Positions 1 through 9,015 of a stretch of 64,000 nt of DNA are shown in pieces. This stretch comes from Enterococcus sp. DIV1094 (GTDB lineage Bacteria > Bacillota > Bacilli > Lactobacillales > Enterococcaceae). Numbering within the stretch: the stretch's first letter is position 1; every line of letters starts with the position of its first letter. Under the pieces are notes generated by a model. The model had not been told where the DNA came from. It worked only from the letters and a program-made list of their open reading frames with translations, and did no database searches. A program made the translations under genes and the position numbers. The stretch covers positions 2,231,001 through 2,295,000 of the forward strand of contig NZ_CP147250.1 of the NCBI RefSeq assembly GCF_017316305.2. The letters run 5' to 3'.

Positions 1-69
1 TCACTAGCAATTCTAGCGGAGTATGCTATGAATTACAAGAGTTCTAAAACAATCTCTCACGATAGATAA
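1..69 (+). CDS. possible C-terminal end of an upstream gene (partial)
   Basis: One frame is open from the window edge through 22 codons to a TAA at 67-69; the other two forward frames stop within about 48 bases. The tail reads as a mixed hydrophobic/polar C-terminus (SLAILAEYAMNYKSSKTISH). It is too short to identify, and an open stretch of this size could occur by chance. If real, it would lie upstream of the GtrA-like gene in the same direction. Confidence 0.3.
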   Translation, partial: SLAILAEYAMNYKSSKTISHDR

Positions 70-163
70 GGTTAAATTTCTATCATTCATTGTTTCCCAA
101 AGATGAAAATTATCAGCAGATAGAGTATGATAGGAAAGAATGATATGTAAGGTAGGTAGGAAA

Positions 164-637
164 ATGAAGGTTTATGTTCAGTTTAAAAGCTATTTAGAAA
201 GTAAAGGATATTGGGAAGTTTTTATCTATCTATTTTTTGGTGGATTAGCGACAGTTGTCAACTTTGTCAGTTACGCAATCGTGCAGCAACTCTTCCATTT
301 ATCTATGCCAGTATCAAATACGATCTCATGGATCTGTTCAGTATTATTTGCTTTTGTCACAAACAAGATTTGGGTATTCCAATCAAAATCACCGAGTTAT
401 ACGCATTTTTTTATTGAGTTTGCAAAGTTTGTTTTTTATCGCATCGTTTCATATGGCCTTGATATGGGTGCGATGATCTTGATGATCAAAGGATTGGATA
501 TGAATGACTATGTGGCTAAGATCATTACGCAAGTATTAGTCGTATTGGCAAATTATATCTTTAGCAAATTATTTATTTTTAACAAGACAGAAATTATCGA
601 AGAGCCAATAGAAACTAACAAAAAGTTAGAAGACTAG
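164..637 (+). CDS. GtrA-like family membrane protein
   Basis: This small polytopic protein has four hydrophobic segments and matches the GtrA-like pattern: an early [14 protein letters not shown] helix, a central W-x-x-S-V-x-F-A-F-x-x-N-K motif ([14 protein letters not shown]) and a late FSKLFIFNK end. GtrA-like proteins are thought to help flip polyprenyl-phosphate-linked sugars used to decorate wall polymers. The reading frame is also open from an ATG at 140, but the ATG at 164 sits just after the purine-rich GGTAGGTAGGAAA and gives the more usual N-terminus, so 164 is preferred. The length (157 residues) suits the family. The exact substrate cannot be inferred. Confidence 0.8.
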   Translation: MKVYVQFKSYLESKGYWEVFIYLFFGGLATVVNFVSYAIVQQLFHLSMPVSNTISWICSVLFAFVTNKIWVFQSKSPSYTHFFIEFAKFVFYRIVSYGLDMGAMILMIKGLDMNDYVAKIITQVLVVLANYIFSKLFIFNKTEIIEEPIETNKKLED

Positions 638-652
638 GCATAACAATTGAAG

Positions 653-713
653 AATTCCCCTCACTTTGTTACTCTTTTAATGTAAAGATATGTAACAAAT
701 TTGAGGAGGAATT
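653..713 (+). promoter_or_regulatory. 5'-leader hairpin enclosing the sodA ribosome-binding site
   Basis: Bases 653-672 and 692-713 form a long inverted repeat with only small bulges, and the loop is 673-691. The 3' arm contains the whole Shine-Dalgarno sequence GAGGAGG (703-709). It is followed by six T residues and immediately by the sodA ATG at 718. Such a structure could hide the ribosome-binding site or act as a weak terminator for the upstream gene. The pairing is seen directly; the regulatory role is inferred. Confidence 0.55.
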
Positions 714-717
714 TTTT

Positions 718-1320
718 ATGACTTACACATTACCAGATCTACCTTATGCATTTGATGCATTGGAACCATATATCGATGAAGAAACGATGCATTTGCATCA
801 TGACAAACATCACAATACTTATGTGACAAACTTAAATGCAGCGATTGAAAAATATCCTGAACTAGGTGAAAAAACTGTGGAAGAACTGGTTTCTGACATG
901 GATGCGATCCCTTCAGATATCAAAACTGCGGTACGTAATAATGGTGGTGGACATGCAAACCATTCATTCTTCTGGAAAATCATGGCACCAAATGCTGGCG
1001 GCGAGCCAACAGGAGCAATCAAAGATGCAATCGACGAAGCATTCGGAGATTTTGCTACATTTAAAGAAGAATTCAAGAAAGCAGCAGCAGGACGTTTCGG
1101 TTCTGGTTGGGCTTGGTTAGTACTTGAAGATGGCAAACTTGCAATCACTTCTACTGCGAATCAAGATTCTCCTTTAATGGAAGGTAAAAAACCTGTCTTA
1201 GGTTTAGATGTATGGGAACATGCTTACTACTTGAAATACAAAAATGTACGCCCAGACTACATTGAAGCTTTCTGGAATGTTGTAAATTGGGATGAAGTAA
1301 ACAAACATTTTGCAGGATAA
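718..1320 (+). CDS. sodA: superoxide dismutase (Mn/Fe family)
   Basis: This cytoplasmic enzyme converts superoxide to oxygen and hydrogen peroxide. The 200-residue protein has the full Fe/Mn-SOD layout: an N-terminal helical hairpin with the ligand His27 (MHLHHDKHH), His82 in HANHSFFW, and Asp164/His168 in [11 protein letters not shown]. The start is clear, with GAGGAGG nine bases upstream. The gene appears monocistronic, although its leader overlaps the end of the GtrA-like transcription unit. A hairpin that contains the ribosome-binding site suggests post-transcriptional or terminator-type control. Single-SOD enterococci normally carry a Mn enzyme; metal preference cannot be settled from the motifs alone. 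Confidence 0.97.
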   Translation: MTYTLPDLPYAFDALEPYIDEETMHLHHDKHHNTYVTNLNAAIEKYPELGEKTVEELVSDMDAIPSDIKTAVRNNGGGHANHSFFWKIMAPNAGGEPTGAIKDAIDEAFGDFATFKEEFKKAAAGRFGSGWAWLVLEDGKLAITSTANQDSPLMEGKKPVLGLDVWEHAYYLKYKNVRPDYIEAFWNVVNWDEVNKHFAG

Positions 1321-1342
1321 AACAGCCTCTTTCCTTTATGAT

Positions 1343-1399
1343 CGAATTTAGAAAATTAACGGGGCAATGCTTGCGAGCGTTTTCTAAATTCGGTATAAT
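1343..1399 (+). promoter_or_regulatory. cold-shock gene promoter within a 13-bp inverted repeat
   Basis: A sigma-A promoter is visible: TTGCGA (1371-1376), a 17-bp spacer, then TATAAT (1394-1399). A perfect 13-bp inverted repeat (1343-1355 and 1380-1392) straddles the -35 box and ends two bases before the -10 box. The repeat could be a protein-binding site, or a stem serving the end of the sodA transcript; it lacks a following T-run, so the operator reading is preferred. Confidence 0.6.
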
Positions 1400-1403
1400 G
1401 TTT

Positions 1404-1430
1404 TTGCAAGGTTACTTGCAAGAACTTTTT
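1404..1430 (+). promoter_or_regulatory. leader hairpin of the cold-shock gene
   Basis: TTGCAAG (1404-1410) and CTTGCAA (1415-1421) form a perfect 7-bp stem with a 4-base loop. GAAC and a run of T residues follow. It lies right after the likely transcription start and before the GGAGG ribosome-binding site. It resembles a small attenuator or a temperature-labile leader structure. Confidence 0.45.
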
Positions 1431-1446
1431 TGGAGGCTATATATCT

Positions 1447-1647
1447 ATGGAACACGGAACAGTAAAATGGTTCAACAATGAAAAAGGATTTGGGTTTATT
1501 ACAGTAGACGGCGGAGACGATGTATTCGTACATTTCTCAGCAATCCAAGGCGATGGCTTCAAGAGCTTAGAAGAAGGCCAAGAAGTAGAATTCTCTATCG
1601 TTGAAGGTGCGCGCGGTCCTCAAGCTGCTGAAGTATCTAAATTATAA
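1447..1647 (+). CDS. cold-shock protein (CspA/CspB family)
   Basis: This 66-residue single cold-shock domain protein binds single-stranded RNA/DNA and acts as an RNA chaperone. Both nucleic-acid-binding motifs are intact: RNP1 as KGFGFI and RNP2 as VFVHF, after the typical [11 protein letters not shown] start. The GGAGG ribosome-binding site is well placed before the ATG. It has its own promoter and a strong terminator, so it is a single-gene unit. Whether it is the cold-induced member or a constitutive paralogue cannot be told. Confidence 0.96.
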   Translation: MEHGTVKWFNNEKGFGFITVDGGDDVFVHFSAIQGDGFKSLEEGQEVEFSIVEGARGPQAAEVSKL

Positions 1648-1688
1648 GAATTTGTTGAAGAAAAGGCTATATGTACTATAGTCATTTC

Positions 1689-1721
1689 AGAAGATAGAAC
1701 GATGTTCTATCTTCTTTTTTT
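1689..1721 (+). terminator. intrinsic terminator of the cold-shock gene
   Basis: A perfect 12-bp stem (1689-1700 with 1704-1715) and a 3-base loop are followed by a run of T residues. Confidence 0.9.
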
Positions 1722-1781
1722 GTACTCTTTTTCCCGGGATGAGAAAAAGTAGTTCGATTGCTACAGGAAACATGAAATAGG

Positions 1782-3236
1782 TCATTTTTGGTAAAACATG
1801 CTTTTGATTTGTTCAATCAGTTTATGATCGACTTGGATCGTCGATGTATTAGTCAAAGTAATTGAAGGTATATCTTCTTCGAGTATCGTCAATTGAACTG
1901 TTTCATCATTTGTCCGGATAATCAAATCAGGTTGTAGCAAAAGATCATTTATGAATAAAACTTTCAAATAAAGTTTCAATTGTTCTTGTAAGGCATTCAT
2001 ATACATAAGCTCAATACTTAGAGGTAAGTCTGTTTCCAAAAGTATTTTTATTTCTTTATCAAAAAACGTAGGTGGAATCACAATAAATAATGCTTCGAAC
2101 AGATTCCAAAGCTGTACCCATTGAAGGGAGGGTTTCTCACTCTTTAACTCTGACAACATCTGAGAAACTTTATCGTAAAATAGCGGATAGTTTTGCTGAA
2201 CAGAAGTTGTTACTTCTTTTTTCTTACTAGACTTAGGGTGAAAGAAATAATCATTGATCCCATTGGCAATCAAAGTGGCATTTAGCAAGCTTCTTTTTTG
2301 ATTGATTTTATGAGGACTTAACCCTATAGCTGATAGAATTTTATAAAAATGATCTTGATATTCTTTGATAGGGGTTTCATGTTTCGAATGTATTTTTATA
2401 GCAAGTAAAAGGATTTCATTCCTAAGATAAAATGAAGGACGCGTTTGAGCCCATAAAAATAGGAATTTTAATTCCTCTTCTGGAAGATCTAGAACGGAAT
2501 ATAAGTATTTGAGATCTTTTATTTCATCATTGAATTTTTTCCATAACTCCTCTGAAAAAGCAGGAAGCCGGTCCTTATCGATCGTATTTCCTTGAGAATA
2601 GCGGCATAAATTAATTGCTAAAATAAAACACCATTCGATCAGTTTGATTTTGTTCAATTTTTGTTTTACAAGCTTAAAACAATTCTCCATAACATAAAAC
2701 ACATCGTCAAAGTTAATCGTTGAAAAAGGCCAGTCGATTCCTTGGTATACTTCCCACAAAAGCGTGTAGATCATATACCGAGTGGCGTCCTCGGTTCCTG
2801 AAATAAAGATTTCCCCTCTTTTTGTTTTGAGTTGGAGATCATATTTTTTGATTAGTAAATTGATCTCGCCGATTTGTTTTCTTAGAAACGATTCACTTAG
2901 TTGATATCTTGCAGAATACTCACTTAAATTGATCGAAGAGTTGAGACAAACGGCTTTAATGATTTGAAAAATCGATGAGCTTTCAATGATCGCTACTTTC
3001 AGACGGCGATAATCTTTCTCGTTGCCAATGAACTGATAGTTGTTCTTTTGTTTCTGAATACATTTATTTTCTGAGAGTTCGCTAATGCGAATACAGTAAT
3101 TGTTGACGGAACGTTTGTCAGATTTTGCAAAAAGTGCGAGTTCTTCTATAGAGCAGCTAGTTTCCGACTGGTACATTCTACATAAAATTTTTAGTTGGGT
3201 TTTAATATTTTTTTCCAATAATCTATAAATTTTCAA
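1782..3236 (-). CDS. Mga-like helix-turn-helix transcriptional regulator
   Basis: This 484-residue protein has the layout of Mga/AtxA-type regulators: an N-terminal HTH region, a second winged-helix region near residues 100-155 (SEYSARYQLSESFLRKQIGEIN) and a long helical PRD-like middle and C-terminus. Mga-type proteins activate surface-protein genes, often in response to sugar-PTS signals. The gene is divergent from the giant Ala-Asp repeat wall protein across a 0.5-kb AT-rich region, so that gene is the obvious candidate target (inference). The frame opens at a GTG at 3248, but a GAGGTGG Shine-Dalgarno is correctly spaced only for the TTG at 3236, which is chosen here. The family assignment is good; the ligand and regulon are unknown. 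Confidence 0.75.
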   Translation of the reverse strand: MKIYRLLEKNIKTQLKILCRMYQSETSCSIEELALFAKSDKRSVNNYCIRISELSENKCIQKQKNNYQFIGNEKDYRRLKVAIIESSSIFQIIKAVCLNSSINLSEYSARYQLSESFLRKQIGEINLLIKKYDLQLKTKRGEIFISGTEDATRYMIYTLLWEVYQGIDWPFSTINFDDVFYVMENCFKLVKQKLNKIKLIEWCFILAINLCRYSQGNTIDKDRLPAFSEELWKKFNDEIKDLKYLYSVLDLPEEELKFLFLWAQTRPSFYLRNEILLLAIKIHSKHETPIKEYQDHFYKILSAIGLSPHKINQKRSLLNATLIANGINDYFFHPKSSKKKEVTTSVQQNYPLFYDKVSQMLSELKSEKPSLQWVQLWNLFEALFIVIPPTFFDKEIKILLETDLPLSIELMYMNALQEQLKLYLKVLFINDLLLQPDLIIRTNDETVQLTILEEDIPSITLTNTSTIQVDHKLIEQIKSMFYQK

Positions 3237-3248
3237 ATTATTTCCCAC

Positions 3249-3764
3249 CTCATATGTTAATAGAATAGGTAATCAATCAATCAAAAAATATTGCTATTTG
3301 ATTGGTTGAAATACAAAAATAAATAATAATTTATTATTTTATATATCGTTTATGGTTAATGGAAAGGGTTTTTATTTATTATTTTAGTTATTTTAAATTT
3401 ACTTTTTTAGATAATTTCGCCAATTAAATAAACAAAATTATTTAATATTTATTTATAGAATAGTATAAAATAATCAATCGAAAAAATGAAATTTTATGCA
3501 AAATATAACTTGATTTATTTTTGTTGAGAAAATTTTTTTTGATTTTCTAGTTATTTAAATTTCTATAAGAGCTTAATAATAGATTTCTTATTTATCGGTT
3601 GCTAAAATTCAAAATAACTTAAGTTGTAAATACAGAAATGATTGAAAAAGGCGTCTTTTGATAAAAATTATTTGAGGGAGTGTTTCATTAGAAAGCATAT
3701 TTTGTGTTGATTTAATCTGTGGGGGAGAAAATGGATACGCGAATCTGCTCTAGGAGGAATAAGG
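3249..3764. promoter_or_regulatory. AT-rich divergent regulatory region
   Basis: This 516-bp, very AT-rich stretch separates the regulator from the wall-protein gene. It contains an imperfect 12-bp inverted repeat (CAATCAATCAAA at 3274-3285 against TTTGATTGGTTG at 3297-3308) close to the regulator start, and many poly-A/T tracts that would make the DNA bent. No clear sigma-A promoter could be chosen with confidence. The strong AGGAGG before the ATG at 3765 marks the start of the wall-protein gene. Confidence 0.5.
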
Positions 3765-6700
3765 ATGAAGAGGGACTATAGAAAGACGATGGATCAAAAA
3801 GCACGAGCAAAGTCTCGTTCTAAAAAATCCATTTTGGTTGGTACATCGATTGCTGCCGGAATGATGTTAGGTCTTACTCCTATTTCGGTCACCACTCCGT
3901 TATTTACGATCGGTAGTCACCAAGTGCATGCCGATATTATCAGTGGACAATTATTTAATAATTTAACTACAACGAACTCAAGTGGAACGACAACAACAGC
4001 CCCATATACTCTTGAAGGGGCAACAAGAAATGTGAATTTTACGATATCTGGTGATAATGGGATCAATGTTAGTCTCTTAAATGGGAATCGACGGGCAGTA
4101 TTAGCAATTCCTGAAGAAATGCAAGGGTTGGTTGCGCCAAACGGGAATGCAACCGTCCGGACAGATATTTTATTGCCTACAGATGAATTAGCTCCATTGC
4201 TCAATGCAGTGAATGGCGCAGTTACACCATTGATCCAGACAATTGGAACGTTGGTAAATGCAAATCCGTTAGCTAGTGTGAATTTGGCTCAAGTTTATCA
4301 ACAATTAAACTTATTGCAAAATCTAAGTACACTGACATCTGCTGAAGTACAAATACCATTGCAGATGCAAGGTGATGAGTATATTTATGGTGAACTTGAT
4401 GGCGCATTAGAAACGATAATCAGAGAGAATTTAAGTAAGATCTTAACTGATTTGAACAGCGCCGTCCAAGCATTGCAAGCCACTCCTAATAATGGTGGTA
4501 TTTTGGCAAGAGTAGCTGCTACGACGATCAATACAGCACTAGCTGCTACAGTAAAACCAGTATTTAATGTTGCTTATGCTGCACTTCTTCCATTAGTGAA
4601 TGTTGGCTCTTCCTTGATTGGATCAGTCGCAGATGCAAGTATCTTAGGCGGAACAACGGTGATTATCCCAACAACGATCCAAGACCCTTCATACGCGGAC
4701 CTTACCGCTGCGGGTGTAGATCTTTCTGTGCCATATGAAGCAGGATTTGTAGGAACAGTCGTAAAATCTGATTTATTGAATATTAATGTTGCTTCAAATA
4801 CTGACGGCTATACTCCTGTTTTTTATCAGGCAGCAGAGGTAACTGCACCGTACAACGTTGAGGTCACAGGTAATTCGACGGATGGGTATGAAGTGACAGG
4901 GATGGCTGATCCGAATGCAACAGTTAGGATCTATGACGATGCTGGAAATTTGATTGCTGAAGGTCAAGCAGATGCAACTGGAAACTTTACGATACCAATT
5001 TCTCAAGAAGATGTAGCTCCATTAGATGATATTCAGTTAATTGCTTATGACCAAGCTGATAATCCAAGTTTACCGACAGCTGCAATTATCCCTGACGATG
5101 AAGAAGCCGACGCGGATGCCGACGCCGACGCGGATGCTGACGCCGATGCCGATGCCGACGCTGATGCCGATGCCGACGCCGATGCTGATGCGGACGCCGA
5201 TGCTGATGCCGATGCGGACGCTGACGCTGATGCGGATGCTGATGCGGATGCTGATGCCGACGCTGATGCCGATGCTGACGCGGATGCCGATGCCGACGCG
5301 GATGCTGATGCTGATGCCGATGCTGATGCTGACGCGGATGCTGACGCCGACGCTGACGCTGACGCTGATGCTGATGCTGATGCCGATGCAGATGCCGATG
5401 CAGATGCCGACGCCGACGCGGATGCGGATGCTGACGCCGACGCGGATGCCGACGCTGACGCGGATGCCGATGCTGATGCGGATGCGGACGCTGATGCTGA
5501 TGCAGACGCTGATGCCGATGCCGATGCTGATGCCGATGCTGATGCGGATGCGGACGCTGATGCTGATGCAGACGCTGATGCCGATGCCGATGCTGATGCC
5601 GATGCCGACGCGGATGCCGATGCGGACGCCGATGCGGATGCTGACGCCGATGCTGATGCCGATGCCGATGCCGACGCTGATGCCGATGCTGATGCTGATG
5701 CAGACGCTGATGCCGATGCCGACGCCGATGCCGATGCGGATGCAGATGCCGACGCTGATGCGGATGCCGACGCTGATGCGGATGCGGACGCTGATGCCGA
5801 TGCGGATGCAGATGCCGACGCTGATGCGGATGCAGATGCTGATGCCGACGCCGATGCCGATGCTGATGCAGACGCTGATGCGGATGCAGATGCCGATGCG
5901 GACGCCGATGCCGATGCGGATGCCGATGCGGATGCCGATGCGGATGCCGATGCTGATGCGGATGCTGACGCCGACGCTGACGCCGATGCCGACGCCGACG
6001 CGGATGCTGATGCCGACGCTGATGCCGACGCTGATGCGGATGCAGACGCTGATGCTGATGCTGATGCCGACGCTGATGCTGATGCAGACGCTGATGCCGA
6101 TGCCGATGCCGACGCCGATGCCGATGCTGACGCGGATGCCGATGCCGACGCCGATGCGGATGCTGATGCTGACGCCGATGCCGACGCTGATGCCGATGCG
6201 GATGCCGATGCGGATGCCGACGCCGATGCGGATGCGGATGCCGACGCCGATGCCGACGCTGATGCCGATGCGGATGCCGATGCGGATGCCGATGCGGATG
6301 CTGATGCGGATGCCGACGCCGATGCGGACGCTGATGCCGATGCCGATGCCGATGCGGATGCCGATGCCGATGCTGATGCTGACGCCGATGCTGACGCCGA
6401 TGCCGATGCCGACGCTGATGCCGATGCCGATGCTGATGCTGATGCGGATGCTGACGCCGACGCTGATGCCGATGCGGATGCCGATGCCGATGCTGATACT
6501 GATGCGGATGCTGACGCCGACGCGGATGCTGATGCCGATGCCGATGCTGATGCTGATGCCGATGCTGACGCCGATGCCGACGCTGATGCTGATGCTGATG
6601 CTGATGCCGACGCCGATGGCGATCCTGGTGTGGGCGGTATTGATGGACAAAGTGGTGGTGCAGGCGGTTTAGGTGGCACAGGCGGTACAGGTGGCGCAGG

Positions 6701-6998
6701 TGGTATAGGCGGTTCAGGTGGAAACGGCAATGGTCCTGGTTATGGAAGTTGGGGTGATCCAGGAAATGGTTCTGATAGTGATCCAAACGGAATCTTATCT
6801 GGAACTCGTGGATCAGGAACGTATCCTTCTGGAATGTCTACTAATGGAAATAGAACAAATGCCGGACAAATGACTCCAAAAATGTATCCTAAAACAGCCG
6901 AGCATTCGTCTATCGCAACATCTTGGTTAGGCGCAATCACAGCGATGCTTTCAGGGCTTGGTATCTGGAAATCTAGAAAAAACAAAGAAAAAGAATAA
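3765..6998 (+). CDS. giant cell-wall protein with a (Ala-Asp)252 stalk
   Basis: This is a 1077-residue secreted, wall-anchored protein. Residues 1-56 form a long signal peptide (basic N-region, hydrophobic core, VHA before the mature end). Residues 57 to about 355 form an enterococcal surface-adhesin-like head without a recognised catalytic motif. Residues 365-445 resemble a bacterial Ig-like (Big_6-type) module ([19 protein letters not shown]). Residues 448-951 are 252 Ala-Asp dipeptides with one Thr at residue 912. A Gly-rich linker follows, then a sortase signal variant YPKTA (1041-1045), a hydrophobic segment and a basic tail. It resembles Sdr-type adhesins in design, with Asp-Ala replacing Ser-Asp; the stalk would be strongly acidic. 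The divergent Mga-like gene is the likely regulator. The ligand is unknown. Confidence 0.85.
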   Translation: MKRDYRKTMDQKARAKSRSKKSILVGTSIAAGMMLGLTPISVTTPLFTIGSHQVHADIISGQLFNNLTTTNSSGTTTTAPYTLEGATRNVNFTISGDNGINVSLLNGNRRAVLAIPEEMQGLVAPNGNATVRTDILLPTDELAPLLNAVNGAVTPLIQTIGTLVNANPLASVNLAQVYQQLNLLQNLSTLTSAEVQIPLQMQGDEYIYGELDGALETIIRENLSKILTDLNSAVQALQATPNNGGILARVAATTINTALAATVKPVFNVAYAALLPLVNVGSSLIGSVADASILGGTTVIIPTTIQDPSYADLTAAGVDLSVPYEAGFVGTVVKSDLLNINVASNTDGYTPVFYQAAEVTAPYNVEVTGNSTDGYEVTGMADPNATVRIYDDAGNLIAEGQADATGNFTIPISQEDVAPLDDIQLIAYDQADNPSLPTAAIIPDDEEADADADADADADADADADADADADADADADADADADADADADADADADADADADADADADADADADADADADADADADADADADADADADADADADADADADADADADADADADADADADADADADADADADADADADADADADADADADADADADADADADADADADADADADADADADADADADADADADADADADADADADADADADADADADADADADADADADADADADADADADADADADADADADADADADADADADADADADADADADADADADADADADADADADADADADADADADADADADADADADADADADADADADADADADADADADADADADADADADADADADADADADADADADADADADADADADADADADADADADADADADADADADADADADADADADADADADADADADADADADADADADADADADADADADADADADADTDADADADADADADADADADADADADADADADADADADADGDPGVGGIDGQSGGAGGLGGTGGTGGAGGIGGSGGNGNGPGYGSWGDPGNGSDSDPNGILSGTRGSGTYPSGMSTNGNRTNAGQMTPKMYPKTAEHSSIATSWLGAITAMLSGLGIWKSRKNKEKE
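5106..6617 (+). repeat. hexanucleotide repeat coding for 252 Ala-Asp units
   Basis: This run of 1512 bp consists of GCN-GAY hexamers. All four Ala codons and both Asp codons are mixed, so the protein sequence is far more uniform than the DNA. Only one unit is altered (ACT, Thr, at 6498-6500). Higher-order duplication is visible: the block around 5481-5545 recurs 66 bp later. Because the repeat lacks TAA/TAG/TGA in most frames, it creates long spurious open frames on both strands. Confidence 0.97.
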
Positions 6999-7010
6999 CT
7001 ACCATGAGTT

Positions 7011-7061
7011 AGAAATAAGCTATGGCAATCAGAGTATTGTCTGGTTGTCATAGCTATTTCT
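7011..7061 (+). terminator. long hairpin between wall-protein gene and envelope cassette
   Basis: AGAAATAAGCTATG (7011-7024) pairs with CATAGCTATTTCT (7049-7061), and the inner bases continue the stem. The hairpin is long but is followed only by TATA, not a T-run, and lies just before the ribosome-binding site of the next gene. It may be an inefficient terminator or an RNA-processing site that lowers expression of the cassette relative to the wall protein. Confidence 0.5.
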
Positions 7062-7076
7062 TATAGGGGTGATAAA

Positions 7077-8747
7077 GTGCTAGTACAAACACGTAGTAGA
7101 CTCTCGATGTTAAAAGATATTTTGGATACGACTGAAATGGAAACAGAAAGAAAAATTGCCATCATTACTACTGGTGAGAATAAAGAACGTGGAAAAACGA
7201 TGGAGTTTTATGGGAAAAGTGTCTCTCAGCTGTGGAATAATCTTCTAACTGCTTATCAAACGAATCGATGGGATAATAATGCCTATCTAAGGGTAGATCT
7301 TGTTACGGAAGAAGAAAAAATCACCTTTGAATTACTTCAACAACAATTGAAAAAAATAAAACGCAATAATTATATCGACTTTAATTTACGATTTGATGGG
7401 ATAAGAAAACGTTCTTTTTTAAAAGAAGAATTAGTAGGAAACGCTGTTATCAAACCGGATAATAAACATATCGTTGGAAAGAATCATCCGAATCTCCACA
7501 TTGATCCACAGAACTATCGAGGTTATGTCAAGCGAAAATATAATCGCGAGGAGTCGGATCTAAGTTACTTAGAGCGTTCAAATGTCTATCTATTTAAAAC
7601 TAAAGCTTATTATATCGAAAATGATCAAATCATTCCTCTTGAAGATTATGGAAATGGAAATCGTGTGCGAACGATCACGGAAGAAACATTGAACGAGATG
7701 ACTGATTTAGTTATAGCTAAAGGAAGCGAGTATTTGAAAAAACAATTGATGGATACTGGACAATTCATCTACGGCTATTATCCTTGCTATGATCAACCAA
7801 TCAAAGGCTATAACTCAGTTAGACATTTTTCATCATTGTATGCATTGGTTGAATCGGCTGAATATTTCTCAGATGAGGAAATGTTGCTAGAGGCAAAAGC
7901 AGGTCTTATTTGGGGAATCAAGCAACTCACAATCAATGAACAAGGTTATTTTTTGATCAAAGATTTCCTAGGAAAAGAAGTCGAATACAAATTAGGCGCT
8001 CAGGCAACTGCGATACTAGCAATCGCAAAGTATATCCAAGTTTCTAAAGATGATTCTTTCGAAACGTATTTGAAGCAACTTGTTCGTACGATTTCTCAAA
8101 AATTTATTACAAAAGATAATCAAACGATCCATGTTCTAGATAAAGACCTAGCAATCAAAGAACGTTTCCGTATCATCTATTATGATGGAGAGGCGTTATT
8201 CTCGTTACTAAGGGCCTATGAGATTTTAAATGAACAAGCTATTTTCGAGACATGCGAAATCTTAATGGAACATTTTGTTACTGAAAACTATCAAAAATAT
8301 CACGATCATTGGTTGAGTTACGCAACCAACGAGATGTTGAAGCACAAAGAAAAAATCACGTATTATCGTTTTGGGATCAAAAATGCCCTTGTGAATATCG
8401 ACTTTATTGAGCAACGTGACACCGCCTATCCGACGATGTTGGAATTACTCGTTGCAGCTTCTAAAATGATGAAAAAACTGGAAAAAAGTGAATTTAAAAA
8501 TGAACTGTTCAAGACACCAACAGACTTTTTAGAAGTCAAAGAAAGAATTGATACAGTCATGAAAAAGCGTGTGTCTCATGAAATAAAAACGGGGGTCATG
8601 TTTCCGGAATTTGCTGTTTTCTTTAAAAAACCTGCGACTATCGATTATGGTTTTTTTGCAAGACACGATCGCTTCCGTATGCGAATAGATGATGCAGAGC
8701 ATTTTTTATCTGGCTTGATCAACTATCGTAGTCATTATAAAGATTAG
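7077..8747 (+). CDS. conserved protein of unknown function, helical-barrel-like C-terminus
   Basis: The function is not recognised. This 556-residue protein has no signal peptide or membrane segment. Residues 1 to about 210 form a mixed alpha/beta region. From about 225 to the end it is helix-rich with spaced motifs (YGYYPCYDQPIKGYNSVRHF, LGAQATAILAIAKY, YYDGEALFSLLRAYEI) of the kind seen in alpha/alpha-barrel enzymes such as six-hairpin glycosidases and epimerases; this is a resemblance, not a firm assignment. The GTG start is supported by AGGGGTG seven bases upstream. The gene is followed after 11 bp by a small membrane protein and then a MurF-like ligase, so a role in making or trimming an envelope polymer is inferred. 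Confidence 0.6.
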   Translation: MLVQTRSRLSMLKDILDTTEMETERKIAIITTGENKERGKTMEFYGKSVSQLWNNLLTAYQTNRWDNNAYLRVDLVTEEEKITFELLQQQLKKIKRNNYIDFNLRFDGIRKRSFLKEELVGNAVIKPDNKHIVGKNHPNLHIDPQNYRGYVKRKYNREESDLSYLERSNVYLFKTKAYYIENDQIIPLEDYGNGNRVRTITEETLNEMTDLVIAKGSEYLKKQLMDTGQFIYGYYPCYDQPIKGYNSVRHFSSLYALVESAEYFSDEEMLLEAKAGLIWGIKQLTINEQGYFLIKDFLGKEVEYKLGAQATAILAIAKYIQVSKDDSFETYLKQLVRTISQKFITKDNQTIHVLDKDLAIKERFRIIYYDGEALFSLLRAYEILNEQAIFETCEILMEHFVTENYQKYHDHWLSYATNEMLKHKEKITYYRFGIKNALVNIDFIEQRDTAYPTMLELLVAASKMMKKLEKSEFKNELFKTPTDFLEVKERIDTVMKKRVSHEIKTGVMFPEFAVFFKKPATIDYGFFARHDRFRMRIDDAEHFLSGLINYRSHYKD

Positions 8748-8758
8748 GAGGGAATACA

Positions 8759-8998
8759 ATGGTCGCATTTATTCGTTTTGCTGCACTGGCGTTGATTGGG
8801 ATTTCTTATTTAGGTTATCGTTTAAAAAAGAAGAAACATCATCAAGCAGACTCATTCGAAACGGATTTAAGCCAATATGAGAAAAATGAAGAAGGACTTT
8901 ACCCTTGGGAAGTTGATGCAGATGACTCACCTAAGCGGATCGATCAAAAAGCAAAAAGATATGTGAACCAGGCAAGACCCAAGCGTGGAAAATGGTGA
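8759..8998 (+). CDS. small single-span membrane protein
   Basis: This 79-residue protein has one N-terminal hydrophobic helix (about residues 3-20) followed by a basic KKKKHH stop-transfer patch and a charged, probably cytoplasmic tail. AGGAGGG stands at good spacing before the ATG. It sits 11 bp after the preceding gene and 17 bp before the MurF-like ligase, so it is part of the same operon. A membrane tether or scaffold for the two larger cytoplasmic proteins is a reasonable guess. No family was recognised. Confidence 0.7.
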   Translation: MVAFIRFAALALIGISYLGYRLKKKKHHQADSFETDLSQYEKNEEGLYPWEVDADDSPKRIDQKAKRYVNQARPKRGKW

Positions 8999-9015
8999 AC
9001 GAAGTAGGTGGAAAG

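Noticed and set aside
5041..6786. Three to four long open frames over the Ala-Asp array on both strands (Ser-Ala, Arg-His, Gly-Ile and Met-Pro type repeats).
   Set aside because: They arise because GCN-GAY hexamers contain no stop codons in other frames; there are no ribosome-binding sites, and codon usage supports only the Ala-Asp frame.
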